From Phycisphaerae bacterium (lineage in GTDB: Bacteria; Planctomycetota; Phycisphaerae; SM23-33): 41,833 nt of DNA. The stretch is from the NCBI GenBank assembly GCA_016782885.1, contig JADHXQ010000032.1, forward strand, positions 1-41,833, written 5' to 3'. Positions 1-7,955 of the stretch are shown in pieces. The position numbers and the translations under genes are program-made. The notes under the pieces were generated by a model. That model made no database searches. It was not told the DNA's origin and saw nothing but the letters and a program-made list of their open reading frames with translations. Every line of letters begins with the position of its first letter. Positions within the stretch are counted from its first letter, which is position 1.

Positions 1-1
1 C

Positions 2-127
2 TTGCGGCGAGAAGCCGACGCTTGGGAAGTAGCACGCGATGCTGCTGGAATCAAGGCGGACTGGCAGTTTAGAACCGATAATGCACGGATCAAATTGAGG
101 AAGCTCTATCCCTCAATTGATAAGTAA
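2..127 (+). mobile_element. IS630-type transposase, 3' end only (cut by window edge)
   Basis: Reading frame 2 is open from the window edge to a TAA at 125-127 and encodes the last 41 residues of a protein. The end of the frame, with WQFRTDNARIKLRKLYPS, resembles the C-terminus I know from IS630/Tc1-mariner-like DDE transposases, where a W-x-F-x-T-x-x-ARIKL-x-x-LYP ending is common. The coding frame overlaps the end of the oppositely oriented HzsA-related gene by 15 nt. An inverted repeat (AATTGAGG at 93-100, CCTCAATT at 111-118) lies in this tail. The upstream catalytic part and left end of the element are outside the window. Family assignment is from a recognised C-terminal pattern only. Confidence 0.65.
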
Positions 128-3100
128 CAGAGCACTAGAGTGTGGGGGGGGGTTGGCGAAGTCCCGGTCGTATAGTTTCTTGCCCGTTTGGATGGCTTTG
201 CGGTATTTGCGTTCGATCCCGTCGAGATAATCGAACTTTTTGAGGCGTCTCCGGTCGGCTTCGCACGGTACGAAACCTTCCATGTCGCAGCGGGGCGTCT
301 TCTTCAATGCTTCGGCGCCGGTCTTGATTATCGCCAGGGCCTGCTTGTACGCCTGCGAATCCTTTCCGCCCTTGATGCGCGCCAGGCATGGGCTCAGTTC
401 GGGGCGCTCGAATGATATCTGCGCCCGATCGCCACGGCCGTTGGACCGCAAGGCGCCGTAGTTCAGACCGCTCAGGCGGCAGAGCTTTTGCATCTCGCCC
501 GCGGGTATCGGCGAGCGGCCTGACTGGCTGTTGGGGTAGGCGCACGTGTAGTCGCCGTAGTACGGCCCGTTTAGGTCCAGCCAGGTGTTTATTCGCTCGA
601 GATCTTCTTTGCTGAACTTGAGGTCCTTGTGATGTTTGGGTTTGTTCCGGAGGACCTGGGAGAGCTTTGACGGATGCGATCCCCAGGAAAACGCCTGCTG
701 AATTTCGGCCGGTCCGCCGCCCACAAGTTTGACCATCTTTCTCCGCCAAATCCACAGGTCGATGTACGATGCGTTGAAGTACGGGTTACGGTCGCCGGCG
801 AGGATGAGCTTCCTGGCGGCCTCCTTACCGAAATCGTGACACTTGAGGCAGTGCTTGTCGAACACGGGCTGGACCTCAAGCATATAGCTGAAACGCCGGG
901 CCGGACCGTACCAGCCCTTGAGTTTGCTTGGCGCTCGCTTGCCGGCGGCGGTAACGCCCGCCGCGGAGACCGGGTCGGTCGCGAGGCGGTCTTCGTGGCA
1001 TCCGATGCAGCTTTGGGTCTCGCCGGACTGCACCACCGTACCCGAACGCATCGACTGGACCATCATCTTGTTGGCGTCAAGGGCCTGGAAGAAGATGAAC
1101 GTGTCTGAAGGGACTTCAAAGTACGCCGACCCGTCCGCCTCGACGGGCACGTCGCCGAATATTTTCTTGGCTGTAAAATCGTGCCAGTTCATCCCCGGCG
1201 CCTGGTATCCCTGCCCGTTCCACGAACCGCCCGACCAGGTCTTCTTCGGCGGCGACTCGACTATCCTCAAATACTTGATCGAACCGGGTTTAACGCCTTC
1301 CATGTGCGTACCGCGGTAAACGTTCTGGAGGTGGACCAGCCCGCGTGCGCCCTTGAAATTGCGCTGGTCGGGCTTGATCGGAGGGCGTTTGCGTTTGGCG
1401 ATCGGGATCGGATCGTAGCAACCGCCGGCTTCTGTGTGCAGCATGAATTCATTGCCCTTCAAGTCGATCAGGAACAGCCCGGTCTGGTCGCCTTTACCGA
1501 ACGTTCGCGAACAGAGGAACTGCTTATCGCTGAGTGGCCAGGGATCTTCGTACTTGGTACGGAAACGGGCGAAAGAATCGCAATCGAACCGCCCGCCTGC
1601 ACGAATTATATTGATGGCGCCCGCAGGCCAGGTTCGAACCACAGGCTTCTTTCCGTCCATTCCGAGGCGCCGATCGATAATCGCCATCGCCCCGCGAAGT
1701 TTGTCGTGGTGCGGTCCGAGGATGCAGAGCATCTGCTGCGTTCCGGGGATGAGATGCTGGTTGAAGACGGCCCCGGGCGAGGCGGTGTTGTTGCCCCAGT
1801 AGATCGCCTGGTTAGTACCGTCGGGATTGACCACCCATACGCTGTGTGCGTCGCCGAAGTTACGGTCGACGTATTCCCATCTCGCGTAGAGTATCCGCCC
1901 GTCGGGCAGCAAAGCCGGGTGATTATCGAACAGCGTGTTGCGCGTAATGCGGAGAATATTTGAACCGTCCGCATTCATGCGGTGAAGGTTGGATGCATGG
2001 TCGCGCGAACACATATTGTACTTCGGGTCGCGGGTGGAGGCGAACACGATCGAATCGTCGCCAAGGTAGATCGGGTCGAAATCGCTGACACCCTTAAGCG
2101 AGGTAAGCTGCTTGAGGCCCTTGCCGTCAACGCCGATCTCCCAGATGCGATAGTCTTCAGACTTATTTCGCCGCATGGCGAAAACGATTCTCTTTGCATC
2201 AAAATGCACGTCCGGGTCGCGGATGACGCCCTCGCGAGTTTCCAGCAGCGTGGCGACCTTTCCGGTCTTGAAGTCGATCGTCTTCAGCGCCCCGCCGGGT
2301 GAGAAGCCGTCGGCGTGCATTCTCCTGCGGTCCCAGTTGAACTCACCGGTGTGGAACAGCGTGTCGATTGCGTGGTAGTGGCTGGAATACTGGCGGCGCG
2401 TGACGAACACGATCGGCTGGGCGGTCAGCAGCGGGTAATCGTCGAACTTAACCGTTGACTTGAACGCCTGCGCTGCGACCGGGTCAGTCGGCAGCTTCCT
2501 CAGGCAACCAGCCAGTTTGGCGTGCTGAACGATCGTTTTCTCATCCAGCGGATCGGCGTAGATCGCCAGTTCGTCGAACTTGCCGGACCAGCATTCCCAG
2601 TCGGGTTTGGCGTTGGGTGCGCCGAGATGGAACGTATGCTTGTCGGCGCTTTTCACCAGCGGAGCCCGCCCGTTTATCGATAGTTTGTTCCCATCCAGGT
2701 ACGCACCGGCAAATCCTCCACCGCTGTAAACAACCGCCAGGTGATGCCACTGATTCTGCGACAGGAACAGCTTGCCCTTGGCAAAATTCTCGCCTGTGCC
2801 GCGTGAGACCACCCATATCTCGTTAAGTTTCGTCAGGCAGACCCCGTGCCGCATCGAATTGGTCTCCCAACCCTTCCGTTGTGCGAAAACAAAGTTCGTC
2901 CCGCCTTTGTATCCGCTGTGATTGAGCAGCACCTCGACCGTGCCCGACCCGTCCTTGAACGCGAAGTCCGGAACGTACCCGAACTCGACCAGCGCGGTCT
3001 TGGCGGTGAAGTTGATAGCCTTGCCCGCCACGCCGGGGACGAACTTGGCGCCCTTGCCCACAACCTTACCGTGATTCTTCGCGATGCTGTCGACCGCATC

Positions 3101-3256
3101 TCCGGCGTCAAAGGTGTAGTAGCTGATCAGCGACTTGACGCCGCGGACCGCCTTCTGGTATTCGGCGGGTTTCGCGCCGGCGGCCGCCAGTAACACACCG
3201 GTCGAGTGAACCAATAACACCAAACCCGGCAGCATATGCAGAAACAATACTCGCAT
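113..3256 (-). CDS. LamG-HzsA-related secreted protein with two c-heme motifs, 3' end altered by IS insertion
   Basis: Large exported protein of 1047 residues. The start at 3256 is chosen because AGGAG lies just upstream and a signal peptide follows directly; an ATG at 3349 would add a non-signal leader. After the signal (about 1-25) comes a LamG/concanavalin-like domain (about 35-250), then a PD40/TolB-like propeller of the type annotated as hydrazine synthase alpha-like or HzsA-related (about 270-740), with repeated MNADGS-type strands and WEYVDRN. Two CxxCH heme-binding motifs follow: CIGCH at 750-754 and CLKCH at 803-807. Such proteins are numerous in non-anammox planctomycetes, so hydrazine synthesis is not implied; a periplasmic or surface redox role is inference. 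The last residues (ending SSALLLIN) are read from the end of the neighbouring insertion sequence, so the native C-terminus has probably been replaced. It follows the AsmA-like gene with an 89-nt gap on the same strand. Confidence 0.85.
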   Translation of the reverse strand: MRVLFLHMLPGLVLLVHSTGVLLAAAGAKPAEYQKAVRGVKSLISYYTFDAGDAVDSIAKNHGKVVGKGAKFVPGVAGKAINFTAKTALVEFGYVPDFAFKDGSGTVEVLLNHSGYKGGTNFVFAQRKGWETNSMRHGVCLTKLNEIWVVSRGTGENFAKGKLFLSQNQWHHLAVVYSGGGFAGAYLDGNKLSINGRAPLVKSADKHTFHLGAPNAKPDWECWSGKFDELAIYADPLDEKTIVQHAKLAGCLRKLPTDPVAAQAFKSTVKFDDYPLLTAQPIVFVTRRQYSSHYHAIDTLFHTGEFNWDRRRMHADGFSPGGALKTIDFKTGKVATLLETREGVIRDPDVHFDAKRIVFAMRRNKSEDYRIWEIGVDGKGLKQLTSLKGVSDFDPIYLGDDSIVFASTRDPKYNMCSRDHASNLHRMNADGSNILRITRNTLFDNHPALLPDGRILYARWEYVDRNFGDAHSVWVVNPDGTNQAIYWGNNTASPGAVFNQHLIPGTQQMLCILGPHHDKLRGAMAIIDRRLGMDGKKPVVRTWPAGAINIIRAGGRFDCDSFARFRTKYEDPWPLSDKQFLCSRTFGKGDQTGLFLIDLKGNEFMLHTEAGGCYDPIPIAKRKRPPIKPDQRNFKGARGLVHLQNVYRGTHMEGVKPGSIKYLRIVESPPKKTWSGGSWNGQGYQAPGMNWHDFTAKKIFGDVPVEADGSAYFEVPSDTFIFFQALDANKMMVQSMRSGTVVQSGETQSCIGCHEDRLATDPVSAAGVTAAGKRAPSKLKGWYGPARRFSYMLEVQPVFDKHCLKCHDFGKEAARKLILAGDRNPYFNASYIDLWIWRRKMVKLVGGGPAEIQQAFSWGSHPSKLSQVLRNKPKHHKDLKFSKEDLERINTWLDLNGPYYGDYTCAYPNSQSGRSPIPAGEMQKLCRLSGLNYGALRSNGRGDRAQISFERPELSPCLARIKGGKDSQAYKQALAIIKTGAEALKKTPRCDMEGFVPCEADRRRLKKFDYLDGIERKYRKAIQTGKKLYDRDFANPPPHSSALLLIN

Positions 3257-3345
3257 GAAACTCTCCTGTTTGGGTAGACCCGATATACAGACCGTCATTA
3301 TCGTCATATGGGCGGGTGGCTTCAAGCCCGGGTGAGCCGGAAGCG

Positions 3346-4746
3346 TCACTTGCCGCCGTTGAGAATAGCTTTGAATATGTCGCCGCCGAGCTGCCCTCCG
3401 CTGGTCGTCACGCTCTTCAGCAGTCCCAGGGCTCCGGTCGGAAGTTTGGTCAGGTCGCTAAACGGTACGGGGGTGATCCCGGGTGCGTCCCTCGTTCCGG
3501 TAACGTGCAGGCGGAACACTTCCTTGGCGACCAGGCGCAGAGGATTTATCGCCTTGACGAAATTCAGCAATGCCCCGGCCTGTTTTATCGGAAGGAATAT
3601 CACATAAAGGTCGACTTTTCCGCCGTCGAGGTCCACGGTCCCGCCCTTCTCGAAGTCCGCCGCCCAGACCGTAGTGGCAAGCTGCCCGGATACAATCGTG
3701 GCGGTGGTTCCCGCCAGTTCGAAACAGGATTGGATATCGGCCTTGTCCATCTTGATCTTCATGTGCTCGAACAACGCCGAGAGAATTGGCGTATTCCAGA
3801 GGTGCGCATCGTCCAGGAAGAAGGCGGCGCGGCCGGTGATGCTCTCGGGGTCTGCCCCGGATATCGCCACGCGAACCACAATCTTACCCGTTCCCTTTTC
3901 CATGATCCTGTCGGGGGCGAGTATCCGCGTAAGGTCCGCCATTTTGACATTCTCGGCGCTTGCCTCCAACTCCAACCGCGAAGGTGCGCCGGACGAGAAC
4001 ACCGCTTTAATGTCGCCCCGCAGCTTCCCGCCGCACAGCGCGCCGGCAATCTCCGCGTTGAACGTTACCGACCGATCGCCCTGGATACCTCCGCCCAGAT
4101 TCACCACCAGGCCGTCTTCACCAAACACTCCGGTCGCCTTATCGACACTCAACTTTCCGCCCCTCCACTTGATGTCCCTGAAGTCAACGTTCGTCCGCAA
4201 GATCGCCCGGGCGAGTTCTACCGGAAGGGTAATCCCGTCCAGCGTCCGATCGGTTTTAGAAACGTTGTTGACCGCGCGCACCGTGACAGCGCCGACGGTC
4301 ATCTCGGTTTCCTTGAGACCGTTGATGATCTCCGCGATGTCGGATGGAGCGCCCGGCGACTCGCCCCGCTTGAGCGGAACGGCGCACTTACCGTCGACGA
4401 GTTGCGCCGACACGTTGACAGCATCAACCCTGACGGACCGGAGACGCGGGACAAATCCATCCCACACCACATCGACGCGGACTTCAGGGACGTTCACCCA
4501 TTTCCTGTCGAGATTATCGCGAAGAGTAACGCCCCGGACGTAAGACGGTCCGAAGACGTTGACGTCCACATCGTCGATCTCGACCGTCCCGAACCACACA
4601 TCGTCCAGATGGGCCCCGGCCATACCGCGGACAACGGACGGGACTACCCATATCTTGGCGACCCAGACCAGGACCACCACCCCCACCAGCAGGCAGCCCG
4701 CCACCCGCCCAAGCCGCACAAACCAGTTTTTCTTCTTGTCGCTCAT
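3346..4746 (-). CDS. AsmA-like membrane-anchored protein
   Basis: A 466-residue protein starting MSDKKKNW; this start is preferred over an ATG at 4791, which would leave almost no space to the divergent gene. One N-terminal transmembrane helix (about residues 8-32, rich in V, L and G) is followed by a long periplasmic region of alternating beta strands with repeated patterns such as VEIDDVDVN, VRVDAVNV and LEASAENVKMADLT. The last third has the low-complexity beta pattern of AsmA/YhdP-type C-terminal domains (VDLDGGKVDLYVIFLP, LHVTGTRDAPGITPVPF). Proteins of this fold bridge or shape the envelope and are linked to lipid traffic between membranes. Specific function here is unknown. It is transcribed ahead of the LamG-HzsA-related gene and divergently from the DUF547-like lipoprotein. 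Confidence 0.65.
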   Translation of the reverse strand: MSDKKKNWFVRLGRVAGCLLVGVVVLVWVAKIWVVPSVVRGMAGAHLDDVWFGTVEIDDVDVNVFGPSYVRGVTLRDNLDRKWVNVPEVRVDVVWDGFVPRLRSVRVDAVNVSAQLVDGKCAVPLKRGESPGAPSDIAEIINGLKETEMTVGAVTVRAVNNVSKTDRTLDGITLPVELARAILRTNVDFRDIKWRGGKLSVDKATGVFGEDGLVVNLGGGIQGDRSVTFNAEIAGALCGGKLRGDIKAVFSSGAPSRLELEASAENVKMADLTRILAPDRIMEKGTGKIVVRVAISGADPESITGRAAFFLDDAHLWNTPILSALFEHMKIKMDKADIQSCFELAGTTATIVSGQLATTVWAADFEKGGTVDLDGGKVDLYVIFLPIKQAGALLNFVKAINPLRLVAKEVFRLHVTGTRDAPGITPVPFSDLTKLPTGALGLLKSVTTSGGQLGGDIFKAILNGGK

Positions 4747-4764
4747 GAAACATCCACAAGAGGC

Positions 4765-4792
4765 TTGTCGCCCCGGATCAAAGATATACAAT
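4765..4792 (+). promoter_or_regulatory. Candidate promoter for the DUF547-like gene, leaderless arrangement
   Basis: TTGTCG at 4765-4770, a 16-bp spacer, and TACAAT at 4787-4792. The ATG of the downstream gene is at 4800, so a start site 7-8 nt past the -10 box falls at the start codon. No Shine-Dalgarno sequence precedes this ATG, which fits a leaderless transcript. The -35 match is only partial. Confidence 0.4.
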
Positions 4793-4799
4793 CAATACC

Positions 4800-5714
4800 A
4801 TGAACACGACACGCTTGTCAGCCGTATTTCTTGCAGCCGCCATATCTCTGGCAGGATGCCGCGGGCGACAACCGGCCGGTGAATTCCAGCCAATCACACT
4901 CGACACGACCGATGTGGCTGGAAAGGTGGATTATAGCGGTTTGGCGGCGGTTCTTAAAGCCGGTGTCGGCCCGGGCGGAAAACTATTGCCCGAAAAACTC
5001 AAAGCCAACGCCAAAATACTGGAAGGCCAGTTGATGCTGATGACGGTGGCTGGTCCGAAGACCAGGGCGGACCTGTTCAAGAGCGAACATTCAAAACTCA
5101 ACTACTGGTACAACGCGCGGTCGGCGTGGTCTCTGAGACTCATGCTGACCTTCGGCCGCGAGCGCCTCGAAGACGAGAGCAAAGTCGCAAAGACCGGCGA
5201 GGGAAAAACCCGCGAACCCGCGAGATGGGAGATCGCAGACGACGGCGTGTCGATCGAAGAATTCAGCAACAGGTCTTTCCCGATAGACGGCCGGTCAATG
5301 ACGCTGTCGCTCATGGATTCGCTGATCGTCGAGGAATTCGGATTCAAGGCGGTCATCGGCGCGCCGTGCGTCTCGCCGAGGCGGGCTGTGATACCGACAA
5401 AACCGTTCGAGGCAAACGATGCAGCGAAATTGATCGACGAGCGTTTCAACGAATTCATAGATGACGAGAATCGGTTTGTGGTTGATGTGGCGTCGCGGCG
5501 AATCCTCGTACCGCCGGTACTGTGGCAATTCGCTGAGCGGTTGATGGCAGACCACCAGCAGAAATACCGGGTAACCGGGGCGAACTTCACAACCGCCCTG
5601 CTGCCCCACGTGCGTCTCTCGGCCCACCGGCGTCTTCAGGACGCGGTGGGTTACAAGTGCGTCGGGGCCCCTGAGCCCAAAGTACCGCTGATCGTCAAAC
5701 GCGCCGAAGATTGA
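4800..5714 (+). CDS. DUF547-like lipoprotein
   Basis: A 304-residue predicted lipoprotein. The N-terminus MNTTRLSAVFLAAAISLAGC gives a classic signal with lipobox LAGC, so Cys20 should be lipidated. The body matches the general layout of DUF547: KVDYSGL early, then NYWYNARSAWSLRLM (family pattern FWINxYNAxxxxL), a stretch SFPIDGRSMTLSLMDSLIVEE corresponding to the S-L-x-x-I-E segment, then a GAPCVSPRRAVIPTKPFEA segment and a helical AAKLIDERFNEFI. DUF547 proteins are exported and of unknown or debated function (a papain/transglutaminase-like fold has been suggested). The gene stands alone between a divergent AsmA-like gene and a convergent ACT-domain gene whose stop is 8 nt away. Confidence 0.65.
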   Translation: MNTTRLSAVFLAAAISLAGCRGRQPAGEFQPITLDTTDVAGKVDYSGLAAVLKAGVGPGGKLLPEKLKANAKILEGQLMLMTVAGPKTRADLFKSEHSKLNYWYNARSAWSLRLMLTFGRERLEDESKVAKTGEGKTREPARWEIADDGVSIEEFSNRSFPIDGRSMTLSLMDSLIVEEFGFKAVIGAPCVSPRRAVIPTKPFEANDAAKLIDERFNEFIDDENRFVVDVASRRILVPPVLWQFAERLMADHQQKYRVTGANFTTALLPHVRLSAHRRLQDAVGYKCVGAPEPKVPLIVKRAED

Positions 5715-5722
5715 TCTCCGCG

Positions 5723-6187
5723 CTACTTCCTGCCCCGGCGCCCCGGGGTTTTCCGGACGGTCGCGGCGGCTTTTTTCTTCTTCTTTTTCTTGGCCTGGGG
5801 CGCCAGAAGTCTCTTGGCCTTCTTTATGTCCGCGACCTTGAACACGGCGGTGGTTTTTCCGCCGGTAGCCCCACCGGTGCAATACGCATAAGATATGTTG
5901 ATGTGCGCGTTGGCCAGGATGGTCGCTACGCGGGCGAATGCACCGGGGCTGTTGTCCAGTTCCATAACCATCACGTCGGATTCAGCCCATTCATCGTGAC
6001 TCTTACCGAGCACTTTGCGGGCGCCGGGCGCATTGTCGGTAACAAGCCGCAGCACACCGTGCTCGACTGAGTCCATGAGCGTCAGTGCCGACACGTTAAC
6101 CTTCGCCTTGGCCAGGGCGCCCGCAACAACGGCCAGAACGCCCGGCTTGTTAACCAGGAACACCGAGAACTGCGTTTCAATATGCAT
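5723..6187 (-). CDS. Tandem ACT-domain protein with lysine-rich tail
   Basis: A 154-residue protein starting MHIETQFSVFLVNKPG. The start at 6187 is chosen because AAGGA lies at the right distance upstream; the ATG at 6208 lies before that site and has none. Two ACT modules are visible: FSVFLVNKPGVLAVVAGALAKAKVNVSAL near residues 7-35 and VMELDNSPGAFARVATILANAHINISYAY near 72-100. These folds bind small ligands, usually amino acids. The C-terminal 30 residues hold a run of seven lysines and end in basic residues (PGRRGRK), unusual for ACT proteins and perhaps nucleic-acid binding. No enzyme domain is attached, so a regulatory role is inferred. It is followed by no other gene on this strand and is preceded by tsaB with an 87-nt gap. 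Confidence 0.8.
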   Translation of the reverse strand: MHIETQFSVFLVNKPGVLAVVAGALAKAKVNVSALTLMDSVEHGVLRLVTDNAPGARKVLGKSHDEWAESDVMVMELDNSPGAFARVATILANAHINISYAYCTGGATGGKTTAVFKVADIKKAKRLLAPQAKKKKKKKAAATVRKTPGRRGRK

Positions 6188-6274
6188 ATGAGCGTCCTTT
6201 CTGAACACGTACGCCTGATATTTATATTATACAGTCAGAAGCCCGGACTTACCAAGCGATATCGGATATCGGCC

Positions 6275-6979
6275 TCAGGGCTGGGCGATGGATTGATCTT
6301 CGAGGCGCAAGACTTCCGGCTGTCTGGCGTAGATCGGTGTCAGCTTGCTGTAATCGGTGTATTTTTCATCTCCATCTCTCGCCATCTGCCTCCCCGCGTG
6401 CCAGACGGCTTGGGCGGTGGGAAAGTGAAGTTCTTGGGGAGCTATCGATATTCCCTCGCCCGCGAGGTCGTGATACGCCAATCCCTCCCCGGTCAGTGTG
6501 ATCGGGCGCCGCAGGCCGGCGAGGAACTCGGCGGTATCGACAAGCCGAGGGCGGCCTTGCGGGACGATCAGCCCCGCGGCCCGGGCGAACATACTTACGT
6601 ATACGCGGGCATCTCGCCCGTCGAGCACAACTGCCAGGCTCTCCCACGTCAGGTCCGCGGATCGCAGGGCGACCGCGCGGGGTGTCGGAACGGACAGGCA
6701 TCGCAGAGAACTCAACATCTGCCCCATCGTGCGCGCAACGGTCAGACCCACGCGCAGACCGGTAAAGCTCCCCGGACCGGATGAAACGTACAATTCGTCA
6801 ACATCCGCCGGGCGCAGAGAAGCACTATCGAGCAGTTCGGCGAGCCGGGGGACCAGTTGCACTGCATGGCGACAAGACGCGTCAAAGTCGATCGCGCCGA
6901 TGAGTTCGTCGCCCCGCCCCAGAGCGACGCCGCCTGTGCGGCACGAGGTCTCGATGGCTAGAGATATCGGTGGTTCCAT
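6275..6979 (-). CDS. tsaB: tRNA threonylcarbamoyladenosine biosynthesis protein TsaB
   Basis: A 234-residue member of the ASKHA superfamily, of usual TsaB length. The N-terminal IETSCRTGGVALG strand-loop and the signature VSSGPGSFTGLRVGLTVA (about residues 66-83) are typical. With TsaD and TsaE it transfers threonylcarbamoyl to A37 of ANN-decoding tRNAs; TsaB itself is the non-catalytic partner of TsaD. Neither partner is in the window. Its upstream region (6980-7170) is shared with the divergent metallophosphoesterase gene. A TAGAAT box ending 9 nt before the ATG is visible on this strand but lacks a convincing -35. Confidence 0.92.
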   Translation of the reverse strand: MEPPISLAIETSCRTGGVALGRGDELIGAIDFDASCRHAVQLVPRLAELLDSASLRPADVDELYVSSGPGSFTGLRVGLTVARTMGQMLSSLRCLSVPTPRAVALRSADLTWESLAVVLDGRDARVYVSMFARAAGLIVPQGRPRLVDTAEFLAGLRRPITLTGEGLAYHDLAGEGISIAPQELHFPTAQAVWHAGRQMARDGDEKYTDYSKLTPIYARQPEVLRLEDQSIAQP

Positions 6980-7079
6980 TATGCCGCCATTCTATCCCCT
7001 TCCTCGCGGACTTGGAACCGTCATCCCGATATGCGGGCTCCAAATGCCTCGGGAATGTCGACAAGGTTTGCAATGGGGT

Positions 7080-7108
7080 TTGACAATCCGGGCTCTTGGG
7101 CGTAGCAT
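7080..7108 (+). promoter_or_regulatory. Strong sigma70-type promoter for metallophosphoesterase-yidC
   Basis: A perfect TTGACA at 7080-7085, a 17-bp spacer and TAGCAT at 7103-7108 (four of six consensus bases). The predicted start near 7115 gives a leader of about 55 nt that begins with a small GC hairpin (CCCCG CTG CGGGG near 7122-7134) before the ATG at 7171. Confidence 0.65.
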
Positions 7109-7170
7109 AGTGTATTCGCAGCCCCGCTGCGGGGACTGAAGCTTCACGGAATAAGTGAGTTTTGTGACCT

Positions 7171-7944
7171 ATGATCGCGATTATCAGTGACATTCATTCA
7201 AACACCATTGCCCTGACAGCCGTCCTGAACGACATCACCGATCGCCAGGTCGAACGGATAATCTGTCTTGGCGACGTGGTGGGATACGGTCCGGACCCGT
7301 GCGGGTGCGTCGATCTGGTGATGGAACGATGCTGCACGACGGTCCTGGGCAATCACGACTGCGCGGTGACCTACGAGCCGAGCAACTTCAATATCGGCGC
7401 CGAGACCGCATGCTACTGGACCCGTGCTGCGCTGGAGAACAGCACCGACACCGACAAACGCGCCGCGAGATGGAAGTTCCTGGGCAATCTGTCCGTAAAG
7501 GAAACATACGACGCCTCCGATCTGGATCTGGGCAATATTGAACTGGTCCACGGCAGCCCGCGCCGCCCGATAAACGAGTACATCTTCCCCGACGACATCT
7601 ACAACAATCCAAATAAGATTCGCGGACTGTTCGACCGGATCGAGAGGCTCTGCTTCGTCGGTCATACGCACGTGCCCGGAGTCTTTCTCGATACGCCTGA
7701 TTTCTACAGCCCCGAAGAACTCGAATGGACTTTTGAAGTCGACTCCAAACACAAAGCCATTATCAACGTCGGCTCGGTCGGGCAGCCCAGAGACAGCGAT
7801 CCAAGGGCCGGATATGTCCTTGTCGAATCCGGCGCCGTGCGGTTCGTGCGCGTACCGTATGACGTCGAAAAAACGGCGCAGCAAGTCCACGCAATTCCCG
7901 AACTCGACGATTACCTGGGCGCCAGGCTCAAAAAAGGACGCTAA
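7171..7944 (+). CDS. Calcineurin-like metallophosphoesterase
   Basis: A 257-residue cytoplasmic phosphoesterase with the full set of metal-binding motifs: SDIHSN (D7, H9), GDVVGYGP (D35), GNHD (N61, H62), VHGSP (H127) and GHTHVP (H165, H167). These coordinate a dinuclear metal centre. The layout matches the small YfcE/MJ0936-like class rather than the larger nucleotidase class; substrate cannot be predicted. It is probably the first gene of a two-gene operon: yidC starts 12 nt after its stop, with the yidC ribosome-binding site overlapping the TAA. It has a good promoter at 7080-7108. Confidence 0.9.
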   Translation: MIAIISDIHSNTIALTAVLNDITDRQVERIICLGDVVGYGPDPCGCVDLVMERCCTTVLGNHDCAVTYEPSNFNIGAETACYWTRAALENSTDTDKRAARWKFLGNLSVKETYDASDLDLGNIELVHGSPRRPINEYIFPDDIYNNPNKIRGLFDRIERLCFVGHTHVPGVFLDTPDFYSPEELEWTFEVDSKHKAIINVGSVGQPRDSDPRAGYVLVESGAVRFVRVPYDVEKTAQQVHAIPELDDYLGARLKKGR

Positions 7945-7955
7945 GGAACACTCCC

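Noticed and set aside
144-152. Nine-G run as a sequencing frameshift at the end of the LamG-HzsA-related gene
   Set aside because: Possible, but the overlap with transposase codons explains the odd C-terminus without a frameshift; raw reads would be needed to decide.
1628-1645. tRNA T-loop-like GGTTCGAACC
   Set aside because: It lies inside the LamG-HzsA-related coding sequence and no acceptor stem or anticodon arm can be built around it.
3316-4803. A 495-codon open frame on the plus strand, opposite the AsmA-like gene
   Set aside because: It is the mirror frame of a GC-rich gene. It has no ribosome-binding site, signal or domain, and the minus-strand product has a membrane helix and AsmA-type pattern.
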